Below are positions 1 through 9,692 of a stretch of DNA of 34,745 bases, piece after piece. Under the pieces are notes generated by a model. The model saw nothing but the letters and a program-made list of their open reading frames with translations. It searched no databases and had not been told where the DNA came from. Location: positions 1 to 34,745 of the forward strand of contig JAPPPX010000088.1 of the NCBI GenBank assembly GCA_028817305.1, written 5' to 3'. This DNA is from Gammaproteobacteria bacterium (GTDB lineage Bacteria > Pseudomonadota > Gammaproteobacteria > Porifericomitales > Porifericomitaceae). A program made the position numbers and the translations under genes. Positions within the stretch are counted from its first letter, which is position 1. Each line of letters opens with the position of its first letter.

Positions 1-24
1 CTTGACAAGGGAGCGGGAGGCCCG

Positions 25-347
25 GCAAGCCGTTACGCAATCGAGGGGAAAAGATTCCCACCCCGCCATTCCTGTGCATCACTCCCCCCTTGAGGGGGAG
101 TCGGCAAGACGAGGGCGCCAGCCCGAAGTCGCGCCGGTGGGGGGAGCATCGAAAGCGCCTGCTACGCCGCCGCGGCTAGGGGAGCCGCAAGTGCCGCCTA
201 CCCCCCACCGCAGCAGGCGGCGCCTGGCGGCTTGCCTGCCGCGACTCCCCCTCAAGGGGGGAGTGATGGGAAGAATGAGGCGCAGGCAGGAATCTGCCCT
301 CCATGGCGGGGTGGGAATCTTTTCCCCTCGATTACGCAACGGCTTGC
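25..347. repeat. Large imperfect inverted-repeat element upstream of rnr
   Basis: The outer arms, 25-69 and 303-347, are reverse complements at 43 of 45 positions. Inner arms, 77-103 and 242-268, match 27 of 27; each inner arm is itself nearly palindromic (CCCCTT/GAGGGG type). The centre (about 104-241) contains more weakly paired G/C tracts and a small hairpin at about 171-189. No gene is convincing here: open frames on both strands are mirror images of the repeat. No target-site duplication was seen directly outside the outer arms. It resembles a MITE or an intergenic palindromic repeat family, but could also be a strong RNA structure in the rnr leader. The right arm contains an ATG at 303 that is in frame with rnr but is not its likely start. 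Confidence 0.8.
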
Positions 348-392
348 GGGCGTCATGCCGCCGGCCGCCGCCCGCCAAACAAGGATGCCGCC

Positions 393-2498
393 ATGCCCGA
401 GCGTAACCGCATCCTCGCTTACCTGGAGGGATGCGCCCGTCCGCGCACCCTGGAAGAGATCGCCGAGGCGCTGGCCGTGCCGTCGGGCCGCGGGGGGAAG
501 CTGTCGCGCCTCCTGCAGGACATGGTCCGCGACGGCCAACTGCTGCGCAACCGCCGCGGCGGCTACGGCCCGGTGCGCAAGATGGATCTGCTGGCAGGGA
601 GGGTACAGGCACATCCCGACGGCTACGGCTTCTTCGCCCCCGACGAAGGGGAGCAATCTCTTTTCCTCCCGGCGCGCCAAATGCGGGGCGTACTCCACGG
701 AGACCGCATCCTGGCGAGGATTACCGGCGAGGGCCGCTCCGGACGCCCCGAGGGCATGGTGGTCGAGGTGCTGGAACGCGCGAACCGGCGCCTGGTGGGG
801 CGCTACCGGCAGACGGACGGCATTGGCCTGGTAGTGCCGGACAACAATCGCCTGCCCGACATCGTCGTCCCCCATGCGGAGCACACTGCCGCCGAGGCGG
901 ATTACGTGGTCGTGGAGATCACGCGCCAACCCGAGCCCCATGCGCCGGCACAGGGCAGAGTCGTAGAGGTATTGAGCGCCGAATCCGCACCCGAATTGGC
1001 GGTTACAATCATCATCCGCTCGCGCGAGCTGCCCTGCGACTGGCCGGAGGAAGTGCGGCAGGAGATGAGCCGGCTCCCGTCGCGGGTGGAGCGGGCACAG
1101 CACCGCGGGCGCAAAGACCTGCGCGGACTCCCGCTGGTAACCATAGACGGCGAGGATGCAAAGGATTTTGACGACGGCGTCCATTGCGAGCCGTGCCCGG
1201 AAGGCGGCTGGCGGCTCAGGGTGGCCATCGCAGACGTCTCCCATTACGTGCGTCCGCACACTGCGCTGGACCGGGAAGCGCGCCGGCGGGGCACTTCAGT
1301 CTATTTCCCGAACCGGGTCCTGCCGATGCTGCCGGAGGCTCTGGCCAACGATCTCTGCTCGTTGCGCCCCGGGAAGGATCGCCTCTGTCTGAGCTGCGAA
1401 TTGCGCATCGGCCAGGACGGCCAAGTGCTGAGCGCGGAATTTTTCCCCGCCCTGATCCGCTCGGCCGCCCGCCTCAGCTACGCCGACGTAGCCGCGATGA
1501 TGGAAGACGGCGACAAAACCCGGCGCCGGCGCCACGCCGAGATACTGCCGAATCTGAGCGCCCTGTACGAGCTGTTCCGCGGCGTCCGCGGCCGGCGGCA
1601 GCGGGAAAGCGGCCTGCTGGACTTCGACATCCCGGAAATGAAGTTCGCCTTCGACAAGCGCCGCCGGGTATGCGCTGTGCGACCCCAGCAACGCAGGGAC
1701 TCGCACCGGCTCATCGAGGAATGCATGTTGTTGGCCAACGTGGCGGCGGCACAGCTGCTGCAGGAACAGGAATTGCCCGCGCTGTACCGGGTACACGACC
1801 CGCCGACGACGGAGCGGCTGCAGGAATTGCGCGCCTTCCTGGGCCGGATGGGGCTGACCCTGGCGGGCGGGAAAAAGCCGACTACGGCGGACTATGCCCG
1901 GCTGCTGCGCCAAGCGCAGAAACGCGGCGCCGGCAAGCTGGCGCAGACCATGATCCTGCGCAGCATGTCACTGGCCCTTTACTCCGGCGAAAACCGCGGG
2001 CATTTCGGCCTGGGTTTCGCAAGCTACGCGCATTTCACCTCGCCGATCCGGCGCTACCCCGACCTCTGGGCGCATCGCCTGATTCACCGCCACCTGGGCC
2101 GCCGCGACGGCGGCGACGACGATGCCGATCCCGAATCCCTGGCCGGACAATGTTCCCTGGCCTCGCGCCGGGCGGAAGAAGCGGAGCGCGACATGGACCG
2201 GTGGTGCAAATGCGACTACCTGCGCGACCGGAGCGGAGAAGAGTTCGACGGCACGGTCAGCGGCGTCTGTGCCTTCGGGCTGTTCGTGGAACTACAGGGG
2301 CTCGGCATAGACGGCTTGGTGCACGTGACCGCCCTGCCCAGCGACTACTACCACTACGACCCCGCCGGACAGAACCTGCGCGGCGAGCATCGCGGCAAGA
2401 CCTACCGGCTACTGCAGCAACTGCGGGTACGCCTGTTGCGGGTAGATATGGACAACCGCCGGTTGGATCTGACGCTCGCCCCCGGCGCGCCATCGTGA
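393..2498 (+). CDS. rnr: Ribonuclease R (RNB-family 3'-5' exoribonuclease)
   Basis: Processive 3'-5' exoribonuclease of RNA decay and rRNA quality control, able to degrade structured RNA; cytoplasmic. About 701 residues from ATG 393. An N-terminal winged-helix segment (about 1-60) precedes cold-shock-type OB domains (about 65-215). The RNB catalytic core carries the acidic motif DGEDAKDFDDG at about 252-262, and a C-terminal S1 domain lies at about 616-695. The reading frame stays open back to 303, but an AAGGA box at 381-385, 7 nt before ATG 393, and the conserved start of the protein favour 393; the upstream part is the inverted-repeat arm. The lysine-rich tail of E. coli RNase R is absent, so the protein ends just after S1. 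It overlaps rlmB by 4 nt, a common gammaproteobacterial pairing. Confidence 0.95.
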   Translation: MPERNRILAYLEGCARPRTLEEIAEALAVPSGRGGKLSRLLQDMVRDGQLLRNRRGGYGPVRKMDLLAGRVQAHPDGYGFFAPDEGEQSLFLPARQMRGVLHGDRILARITGEGRSGRPEGMVVEVLERANRRLVGRYRQTDGIGLVVPDNNRLPDIVVPHAEHTAAEADYVVVEITRQPEPHAPAQGRVVEVLSAESAPELAVTIIIRSRELPCDWPEEVRQEMSRLPSRVERAQHRGRKDLRGLPLVTIDGEDAKDFDDGVHCEPCPEGGWRLRVAIADVSHYVRPHTALDREARRRGTSVYFPNRVLPMLPEALANDLCSLRPGKDRLCLSCELRIGQDGQVLSAEFFPALIRSAARLSYADVAAMMEDGDKTRRRRHAEILPNLSALYELFRGVRGRRQRESGLLDFDIPEMKFAFDKRRRVCAVRPQQRRDSHRLIEECMLLANVAAAQLLQEQELPALYRVHDPPTTERLQELRAFLGRMGLTLAGGKKPTTADYARLLRQAQKRGAGKLAQTMILRSMSLALYSGENRGHFGLGFASYAHFTSPIRRYPDLWAHRLIHRHLGRRDGGDDDADPESLAGQCSLASRRAEEAERDMDRWCKCDYLRDRSGEEFDGTVSGVCAFGLFVELQGLGIDGLVHVTALPSDYYHYDPAGQNLRGEHRGKTYRLLQQLRVRLLRVDMDNRRLDLTLAPGAPS

Positions 2499-3280
2499 GC
2501 GGCCGGAACGACAGCGAGATCGTGTACGGCGTCCATGCCGCGCGCCACGCTCTGGAGGCGGACGCAAAAGCGGTGCGCCTGCTGTGGCTGCACGACGACG
2601 GGCGCCCGCGCCAGGTCCTGCGCGCCATCCTGGAATTGGCCGGGCGACAGGGAGTGACGGTGCGACGAGTGGAACGGCGGCGCCTGGACCGGCTGAGCCG
2701 CGGCGGCAGGCACCAGGGCGTGGCCCTGCTGCGCAGGCGCCCGCCGATGGCCTCCCCCCGTGACTTGCAGGCCCTGCTGGCCATCGAACGGTCCCAACGG
2801 CTGCTCCTGGCGGTGGACGGCATACAGGACCCGCACAATCTCGGCGCCTGCATGCGGGCGGCGGATGCCGCCGGCGCCGACGGAATCGTCGTGCCCCGCC
2901 ACCGTTCCGCCCCCCTGACGCCCGCAGCCCGCAAGGTGGCCTGCGGCGCTGCCGAGCGCCTGCCCCTGTTCTGCGTCCCCAACCTGCGGCAAGCGCTGGA
3001 GCGTCTGCGCGAAACCGGGTTGTGGCTACTCGGGCTGGACGCCGACGCCCCCACCGCAATCTATGACCTGGATCTGTGCCGCCCCCTGGTCGTGGCGGTG
3101 GGTTCGGAGGGTACCGGGCTGCGCCGCCTGACGCGGCTCTGTTGCGACCGATTGGCCCGCATCCCCCTGCGCGGCAGTGTGGAAAGCCTGAACGTCGGCG
3201 TAGCCGCAGGCATCGCGCTGTTCGAAGCCGTGCGTCAGCGGCGCGCCCAGGAGGGGAAGGCGTCCGAACCCGGGCCGTAA
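2495..3280 (+). CDS. rlmB: 23S rRNA (guanosine-2'-O-)-methyltransferase RlmB (SPOUT/TrmH family)
   Basis: Methylates the 2'-O of G2251 in 23S rRNA (E. coli numbering) using S-adenosylmethionine. About 261 residues. An N-terminal substrate-binding domain (1-100) is followed by a SPOUT catalytic domain with the three knot motifs: DGIQDPHNLGACMRAA from about 108, VAVGSEGTGLRRL around 203, and IPLRGSVESLNVGVAAG with the conserved Asn near 233. The GTG start at 2495 overlaps the rnr stop (GTGA), so the two genes are probably translationally coupled. The open frame extends far upstream inside rnr, but that part is out-of-frame rnr sequence. The family assignment is secure; the exact target guanosine is inferred from RlmB homology. 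Confidence 0.93.
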   Translation: MSGRNDSEIVYGVHAARHALEADAKAVRLLWLHDDGRPRQVLRAILELAGRQGVTVRRVERRRLDRLSRGGRHQGVALLRRRPPMASPRDLQALLAIERSQRLLLAVDGIQDPHNLGACMRAADAAGADGIVVPRHRSAPLTPAARKVACGAAERLPLFCVPNLRQALERLRETGLWLLGLDADAPTAIYDLDLCRPLVVAVGSEGTGLRRLTRLCCDRLARIPLRGSVESLNVGVAAGIALFEAVRQRRAQEGKASEPGP

Positions 3281-3314
3281 CCCGGAGCGGTTGCGCGCGC
3301 GAACGAACGGCGCA

Positions 3315-3357
3315 CTGGGGGCGCCCTGGGGGCGCCCTGGGGGCGCCCTGGGGCGCC
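3315..3357. repeat. 11-bp GC-rich tandem repeat between convergent genes
   Basis: Four copies of the unit CTGGGGGCGCC; the last copy is one G shorter. Each unit contains the palindrome GGCGCC, so the array can fold into alternative short hairpins. It lies in the 88-bp gap between the convergent stops of rlmB and ubiK and could serve as a bidirectional, non-U-run terminator. That role is inference. Confidence 0.8.
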
Positions 3358-3368
3358 CGCCGCTGCCT

Positions 3369-3632
3369 TCAGGGTTCCCCGTCTCCGCCCTGCAACTGGC
3401 GCTCCAGGGACTCCACCCTCCGTTCCAGCTGCTCCAGCCGTTCCTGCAGGCGCGCCAGCAACCGCGCCTGGATCTCGTACTCCTCGCGAGTGACCAACTC
3501 CATGCGCACCAGGCCAGCCTGTAGCAATGCCCGCATATTACGTCCCAGTTCGCTGCGCAGGCGCCGCAGGTCTTCTCCGGCGCCGGGCCGAAAAAAACCG
3601 CCGTTATCGGTCTTGTCCGCCGTTTCGTTCAT
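3369..3632 (-). CDS. ubiK: UbiK-family accessory factor (BMFP domain, YqiC-like)
   Basis: Small coiled-coil protein of 87 residues. Known UbiK/YqiC members help the aerobic ubiquinone biosynthesis complex and have membrane-fusogenic activity. The core reads LVTREEYEIQARLLARLQ, the family hallmark (VTREEF-x-VQ), followed by a leucine-heptad helix at about 55-80 and an acidic/Gly tail. An N-terminal segment of about 20 polar residues precedes the amphipathic helix (RLRSELGRNMRALLQAG). The length fits the family (80-100). A GAAGGA-like ribosome-binding site lies about 8 nt upstream of ATG 3632. It is transcribed divergently from glnK and converges on rlmB, so it is probably a single-gene unit here. 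Confidence 0.85.
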   Translation of the reverse strand: MNETADKTDNGGFFRPGAGEDLRRLRSELGRNMRALLQAGLVRMELVTREEYEIQARLLARLQERLEQLERRVESLERQLQGGDGEP

Positions 3633-3834
3633 AAAACCGTCCTTCGAACCCGCTGGCGAAGCAGGTGCCAGCGGGGCTATTTTGCCATTGCCCGCCCGCC
3701 GCTGACCACTAGCCGCGGAGATCCGCTATATCCGCGCTCGGGATGGCGCCAGCCAAAGCGTCGGACCCGGGCGTCTGACCCGGGGACCGTTCCCCGCAAA
3801 CGGGCCAGAAAACGGGCAAGAAACGGGCCGCAGC

Positions 3835-3851
3835 TGCACCGTAGCGGTGCA
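3835..3851. promoter_or_regulatory. NtrC-type binding palindrome upstream of glnK
   Basis: TGCACCGTAGCGGTGCA is a perfect TGCACC-N5-GGTGCA palindrome, the classic NtrC (NRI) consensus. Its centre is about 110 bp upstream of the start expected from the sigma-54 box at 3927-3942, the usual distance for an NtrC enhancer. Only one full site was found; a partial half-site (TGCACC) recurs near 3950. It implies induction of glnK-amtB under nitrogen limitation. Confidence 0.82.
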
Positions 3852-3926
3852 CCCCAGGGGACGGCAGGAGACTCGGCGGTGCGGGAAAGCGCGCGAATCC
3901 CGCCGCAACAGCGGGCGCGAAGCGAA

Positions 3927-3942
3927 TGGCACGCAAAATGCA
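3927..3942 (+). promoter_or_regulatory. Sigma-54 (-24/-12) promoter for glnK-amtB
   Basis: TGGCACGCAAAATGCA matches the RpoN consensus TGGCACG-N4-TTGCA except for A instead of the first T of the -12 element. GG (3928-3929) and GC (3940-3941) are exactly 10 nt apart, as required. The predicted transcription start near 3953 gives a glnK leader of about 90 nt. The NtrC palindrome upstream supports the assignment. Confidence 0.85.
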
Positions 3943-3960
3943 TTCTCAATGCACCGTAAC

Positions 3961-3983
3961 CGCGGCCACATTGGGTGGCCGCG
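3961..3983 (+). other. Stem-loop in the predicted glnK 5' leader
   Basis: CGCGGCCAC (3961-3969) pairs perfectly with GTGGCCGCG (3975-3983) around a 5-nt loop. It begins about 8 nt after the predicted sigma-54 start, so it would sit at the 5' end of the glnK-amtB mRNA. A role in mRNA protection or weak attenuation is possible; no U-run follows, so it is not an ordinary terminator. Confidence 0.6.
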
Positions 3984-4022
3984 CGTGTTTCCCGGGGACG
4001 CGACGGCGCCGGTTCGCCATAA

Positions 4023-5790
<1,768 letters not shown>

Positions 5791-5826
5791 TTACCGGAGC
5801 CTGCGCGTTCCGGAGAGAACCGTTCT

Positions 5827-6882
5827 ATGGACAAGCGCCAGGCCATCACCCTATTAAAACAGGCTTTCCCGCCCAATCAGTTGCAGCCGAAGCTCCTGCA
5901 AAAACTTTGCGAACACACCAAATTGCTGATGGTCCCCAAGGGCCAGGTTCTGTTTAAAAAGGATCAAACGGACAATAGCGCCTACTACCTGCTCAGGGGC
6001 AGCATCCTGCTGCAAACCGGCAAAGGGGAAGAAGTGTTGCGCGCGGGTTCGATATCCACGGCAACCGGCAAGAAGCCGGTCCACCCGTTCCAACCCCGGC
6101 GGTGCACTGCCGTAGCCGGGGAAAAAAGCCTGGTCATGGCAATTGACAGGAAGCAACTCGACATCGCGCTGACCCTGGACCAAACGCCGGACTTGAAAGG
6201 CAAACTGCCCGAATCCGAGGATCCCGACTCGGACCAAACCGGCGACTGGATGACCCTGATATTGAAATCCAAGGCGTTTATCAAGGTGCCGCCCGCCAAC
6301 ATCCAGGCCATGTTCATGCGCATAGAGAAGGTGTCGTACAAGAAAGGTGCCCTCGTCATCAAGCAGGGCGACCCCGGCGACTATTTCTACCTCATCCGCC
6401 AGGGAAAATGCGCGGTGACGCGCACGGCCCCCGGGGGCAAGGAAATGCAACTGGCCATATTGCAGCGAGGCGCGTCCTTCGGAGAAGAGGCGCTGCTCTC
6501 GGGCGCCGTCCGCAACGCCAATGTCAAAATGCTCAGCGACGGCATACTGATGCGCCTCTCTAAAAAGGACTTCGAGCAACTCCTGAGTGAACCCATGCTG
6601 CGATGGGTGGATCTGACCGAGGCGCAAAAGATGGTGCAGGAATCCGGGGCCCGCTGGCTGGACGTGCGCCTGGAGGGAGAACACCAGGAAAACGGGTTCG
6701 ACGGCAGCCTGCACATCCCGCTGATCATGCTGCGCTTGAAGTCGGACACCCTGGACCCGAAATGCAAATACATTCTGTACTGCAACTCCGGGCGCCGCAG
6801 TTCCACCGGGGCCTATCTGTTGAACCAGCAGGGCATGGAAGCCTATTGCCTGCGCGGCGGTCTGGAAAAAACCAAAACATGA
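5827..6882 (+). CDS. Double cyclic-nucleotide-binding domain protein with C-terminal rhodanese domain
   Basis: 351 residues, cytoplasmic, with no membrane segment or DNA-binding domain. Domain 1 (about 20-118) is a degenerate CNB/cupin fold: the phosphate-binding cassette is unclear. Domain 2 (about 148-255) is a good CNB domain with KQGDPGDYFYLIRQG and the cassette FGEEALLSGAVRNANV (219-233, Arg229). A rhodanese domain (about 262-346) has the active-site loop CNSGRRS with Cys319 and ends in LRGG. It probably couples nucleotide sensing to sulfane-sulfur or redox chemistry; the ligand and reaction are unknown. It follows amtB by 36 nt with a GGAGAG box at 5812-5817 and overlaps aroE by 4 nt (ATGA), so it could be read with either. 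Confidence 0.88.
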   Translation: MDKRQAITLLKQAFPPNQLQPKLLQKLCEHTKLLMVPKGQVLFKKDQTDNSAYYLLRGSILLQTGKGEEVLRAGSISTATGKKPVHPFQPRRCTAVAGEKSLVMAIDRKQLDIALTLDQTPDLKGKLPESEDPDSDQTGDWMTLILKSKAFIKVPPANIQAMFMRIEKVSYKKGALVIKQGDPGDYFYLIRQGKCAVTRTAPGGKEMQLAILQRGASFGEEALLSGAVRNANVKMLSDGILMRLSKKDFEQLLSEPMLRWVDLTEAQKMVQESGARWLDVRLEGEHQENGFDGSLHIPLIMLRLKSDTLDPKCKYILYCNSGRRSSTGAYLLNQQGMEAYCLRGGLEKTKT

Positions 6883-7859
6883 AAGAGGCGGAGGCGCGAG
6901 GCGCCATGGCCGCGCCTGGAGACCGCCCCTCTCCCGCCGTCCGCGACGACTATGCGGTGATGGGGCATCCGGTCGGGCACAGCCAATCCCCCCACATTCA
7001 CACCCTGTTTGCCCGGCAGACGGACCAGGCAATCCGCTACCGGGCGATTGAGGTAAGCCCCGGCCGCTTCGAACAGGCCGTGCGCGAGTTCCGGCGCGCC
7101 GGCGGCAAGGGGTTGAGCGTGACCGTGCCCTTCAAGAGCGAGGCCTACCGGCTGGCGCAGAGCCCCGGCCCGCAGGCGCGGCGGGCGGGGGCCGCGAACA
7201 CGCTGTGGTTCGGACCGGACGGTTGCTGCTATGCCGACAACACCGACGGCACCGGCTTGCTGCGCGATCTGCGCGACAACCTGGGCCTTTGCATCGCCGG
7301 CGCTCGGGTCCTGGTGCTGGGCGCGGGCGGCGCCGTGCGCGGCGTGCTGGGGCCGTTGCTGGACGAACGCCCCGCGCGGGTGGTGATCGCCAACCGCACC
7401 CTGGAACGCGCGCGCGGGCTGGCGACGGCCTTTGCCGCGCAAGGGGAAGTACAGGCCGTTGGCTACCCGGAATTGCAGGGACGGCAGTTCGAGCTCGTCG
7501 TCAACGGCACCTCGCTCAGCCTTCAGGGCCGGCTGCCGCCCCTGGCCGACGGTCTGCTGGCGCCTGGAGGCGCCTGCTACGACTTGGCCTACGGCGACCA
7601 GCCCACCCCGTTCATGCGCTGGGCGGAGCGCCAGGGGGCGGGCGTCAACGAGGATGGGCTCGGCATGTTAATCGAGCAGGCCGCCGAGGCATTTCTCCTG
7701 TGGCGCGGCGTCCGGCCCGATACCCGGCCGGTGGCGGAGGCCCTGCGCCGGGGACGCGAGCGCCGGACGCGCGGGGACCGCGCTACAGCCCCTGCAGGCG
7801 GTCCGCCAGATCGGGCAACCAGAGGGCGCAACGCGGACAAGAGGCCAACAGAACGATGA
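6879..7859 (+). CDS. aroE: Shikimate 5-dehydrogenase AroE with long C-terminal tail
   Basis: NADPH-dependent reduction of 3-dehydroshikimate to shikimate in aromatic amino-acid synthesis. The substrate domain has YAVMGHPVGHSQSPHIH (25-41) and TVPFK with catalytic Lys86. NTDGTG carries catalytic Asp123. The Rossmann glycine motif LVLGAGGAVRG is at 146-155, and the C-terminal GMLIEQAAEAF helix at 262-272 is present. ATG 6879 overlaps the preceding stop (ATGA). ATG 6906 is another possible start, since the first 20 or so residues are not conserved. The protein is 326 residues against the usual 270-290. The last 36 residues or so are basic and low-complexity, and their final 77 bp overlap dctM on the other strand, so the tail may be a recent run-on. 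Confidence 0.93.
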   Translation: MKEAEARGAMAAPGDRPSPAVRDDYAVMGHPVGHSQSPHIHTLFARQTDQAIRYRAIEVSPGRFEQAVREFRRAGGKGLSVTVPFKSEAYRLAQSPGPQARRAGAANTLWFGPDGCCYADNTDGTGLLRDLRDNLGLCIAGARVLVLGAGGAVRGVLGPLLDERPARVVIANRTLERARGLATAFAAQGEVQAVGYPELQGRQFELVVNGTSLSLQGRLPPLADGLLAPGGACYDLAYGDQPTPFMRWAERQGAGVNEDGLGMLIEQAAEAFLLWRGVRPDTRPVAEALRRGRERRTRGDRATAPAGGPPDRATRGRNADKRPTER

Positions 7860-9105
7860 CCGCGACTTGTATGCAGACAAAAGGAACGATCCCGCGATAA
7901 AGCGCCCTCAGGGGAAGGCTCGGCACCGCTCCCTTCAAATAGAACAGGGAAAACCCGACCGGCGGGGTGAGGAAGGCGGTTTGTAGATTCAAAGCGATCA
8001 ACAGGCCCAGCCACAGCGGGTCCAACCCGAAATAGACGCCGATCGGGGCCAGCACCGGCACCACGATGAAACAGATTTCCAGGAAGTCCAGAAACAGACC
8101 GAGCAGAAATATCAGGACCATACTGGCCAGCAGAAACCCGGCGGCACTGCTGAAGTGGGAGGTCATGAATCCGAAGATGGCGGCGTCTCCGCCGATGCCG
8201 CGAAACACGAGCCCGAAGGCCGTGGCGCCAATCAGGATGAGAAACACCATGCTGGTCAGGCGCAGGGTCTGAAGCATCGCCTGGTACAGGCTGGCCAGGT
8301 TCAGCCGCCCGCGGACAACAGCCAGCAGCACGGCGCCCAGGGCGCCCAGCGCCGCCGACTCGGTAGGAGAGGCAATGCCCAGAAAGATCGAGCCCAGCAC
8401 GGCAGCCACCAGCAGCAGAGGCGGCAACAGGCCGCAGACGGCACGCAGCACCAGGTCCCCGTCCAGCCCCTCGGCCGCCGCCGGCGCTACCGCCGGCGCC
8501 GCTTGCGGCCGCCGCCAGGCAACCAGCAGGATATACAGCAGATACAGGAATATCAGCAGCATCCCCGGCAACACGGCGCCGACGAACAGCCTGCCCACCG
8601 GGACGCCCATGACATCCCCCAGCAGAATCAGGACGATGCTCGGCGGGACGATCTGCCCCAGCGTCCCGGCGGCGGCTACCGTACCGGAGGCCAGAGACGG
8701 GGAATAGCCGTGCTTGAGCATAGCAGGCAGGGCGATGACGCCCATGGTCACCACCGTCGCGCCGACCACGCCGGTAGTGGCGGCCAACAATCCCCCAATC
8801 AGCACGCTGGCAAAGGCCAGCCCGCCCCTGCGCCTGCCGCATAACCGGCCGGCGGTTTCCAGAAGATCCGCGGCCAGCCCGGAGCGCTCGAGCACCATTC
8901 CCATGAAAACGAACAAGGGCACCGCCAACAAAGTGAAATTCGTCATCACCCCCCAGATGCGCAGCGGCAATAGCCCGAAAAAATCGAGCCCCAGGAACAG
9001 CCAGCCGAAAACCAGGGCGACCGCCCCCAGGGTAAAGGCCACCGGATACCCGAGCAGCAGCAACAGAAACAGCACCGGGAACATAAGCAGAGCCCAGGTC
9101 TGCAT
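7783..9105 (-). CDS. dctM: TRAP transporter large permease (DctM family)
   Basis: 12-TM-type membrane subunit of a tripartite ATP-independent periplasmic transporter, driven by a sodium or proton gradient and specific for an unknown organic acid. About 440 residues. Family motifs include LLAVPLFVFMGMVLERSG, TGVVGATVVTMGVIALPAML, GTLGQIVPPSIVLI and NLQTAFLTPPVGFSLFYLKG. ATG 9105 overlaps the dctQ stop (TGATG), which fixes the start; the reading frame is open far upstream but only as shadow of other genes. The 3' end overlaps aroE by 77 bp tail-to-tail. No DctP binding protein is encoded in the window, so the substrate cannot be guessed. Confidence 0.94.
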   Translation of the reverse strand: MQTWALLMFPVLFLLLLLGYPVAFTLGAVALVFGWLFLGLDFFGLLPLRIWGVMTNFTLLAVPLFVFMGMVLERSGLAADLLETAGRLCGRRRGGLAFASVLIGGLLAATTGVVGATVVTMGVIALPAMLKHGYSPSLASGTVAAAGTLGQIVPPSIVLILLGDVMGVPVGRLFVGAVLPGMLLIFLYLLYILLVAWRRPQAAPAVAPAAAEGLDGDLVLRAVCGLLPPLLLVAAVLGSIFLGIASPTESAALGALGAVLLAVVRGRLNLASLYQAMLQTLRLTSMVFLILIGATAFGLVFRGIGGDAAIFGFMTSHFSSAAGFLLASMVLIFLLGLFLDFLEICFIVVPVLAPIGVYFGLDPLWLGLLIALNLQTAFLTPPVGFSLFYLKGAVPSLPLRALYRGIVPFVCIQVAVIVLLASCPRCALWLPDLADRLQGL

Positions 9106-9686
9106 CAGCGGTCCTCGCCGAACAGGCGGCGCAGATTGCCGAGGATATCCGCCACCCCCTGCAGCAACAGCAAACCGAAACCGAACGGGATCGCCGCTTT
9201 GAGCAGCCAGCGATAGGGCAGCCCGCCCGGGTCGGGGGAAACCTCCGCATGCACGAAGGACTGCGAGACAAAGTTCCAGGAACTGGCGATAACCAACAGG
9301 CAGAAAGGCACCAGAAAAAACAGTCCTCCCAGCAGATCGATCCAGGCGCGGCGCCGGTCGTTCAGCCACCGGCTGCGGTAGCACAGGTCCAGGCGCACGT
9401 GCTGGCCGCAACGGAGGGTATGGGCCGCACCCAGCAGGAAGACCAGGGAAAACAGGTGCCACTCCAGTTCCTGCAGCGCCACCGAACCCCGGTGGAACAG
9501 GAACCGCATCGAGACATCGTAGGAAACGACCAGCACCATGGCCGGGATTGACCAAGCCACCAGCCGCCCCACCCGATCTCCTATGGCCGCCAAGCCCCGC
9601 TCCAGCCGTTCCGTCTGTCGCCACAGCGACGGCCATACCCGACCGGGCCTGCCGGATTGCCGCGGACTGTGCACAACGCGGGGCAT
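9105..9686 (-). CDS. dctQ: TRAP transporter small permease (DctQ family)
   Basis: Four-TM small membrane subunit that pairs with DctM; 193 residues from ATG 9686. Hydrophobic segments lie at about 42-60, 77-95, 118-140 and 165-182. Visible family features are SYDVSMRFLFHRGSVALQELEWH and HVRLDLCYRSRW (a DctQ-type R-x-D). About 35 basic N-terminal residues precede TM1, so the true start could be internal. It begins 6 nt after the rsmA stop with only a weak Shine-Dalgarno, which suggests coupling to rsmA translation. It stops in a TGATG overlap with dctM. Confidence 0.88.
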   Translation of the reverse strand: MPRVVHSPRQSGRPGRVWPSLWRQTERLERGLAAIGDRVGRLVAWSIPAMVLVVSYDVSMRFLFHRGSVALQELEWHLFSLVFLLGAAHTLRCGQHVRLDLCYRSRWLNDRRRAWIDLLGGLFFLVPFCLLVIASSWNFVSQSFVHAEVSPDPGGLPYRWLLKAAIPFGFGLLLLQGVADILGNLRRLFGEDR

Positions 9687-9692
9687 ATCCCG

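Noticed and set aside
252-1259. 335-residue open frame on the minus strand over rnr
   Set aside because: Mirror frame of rnr in GC-rich DNA; no family features, and rnr on the plus strand is certain.
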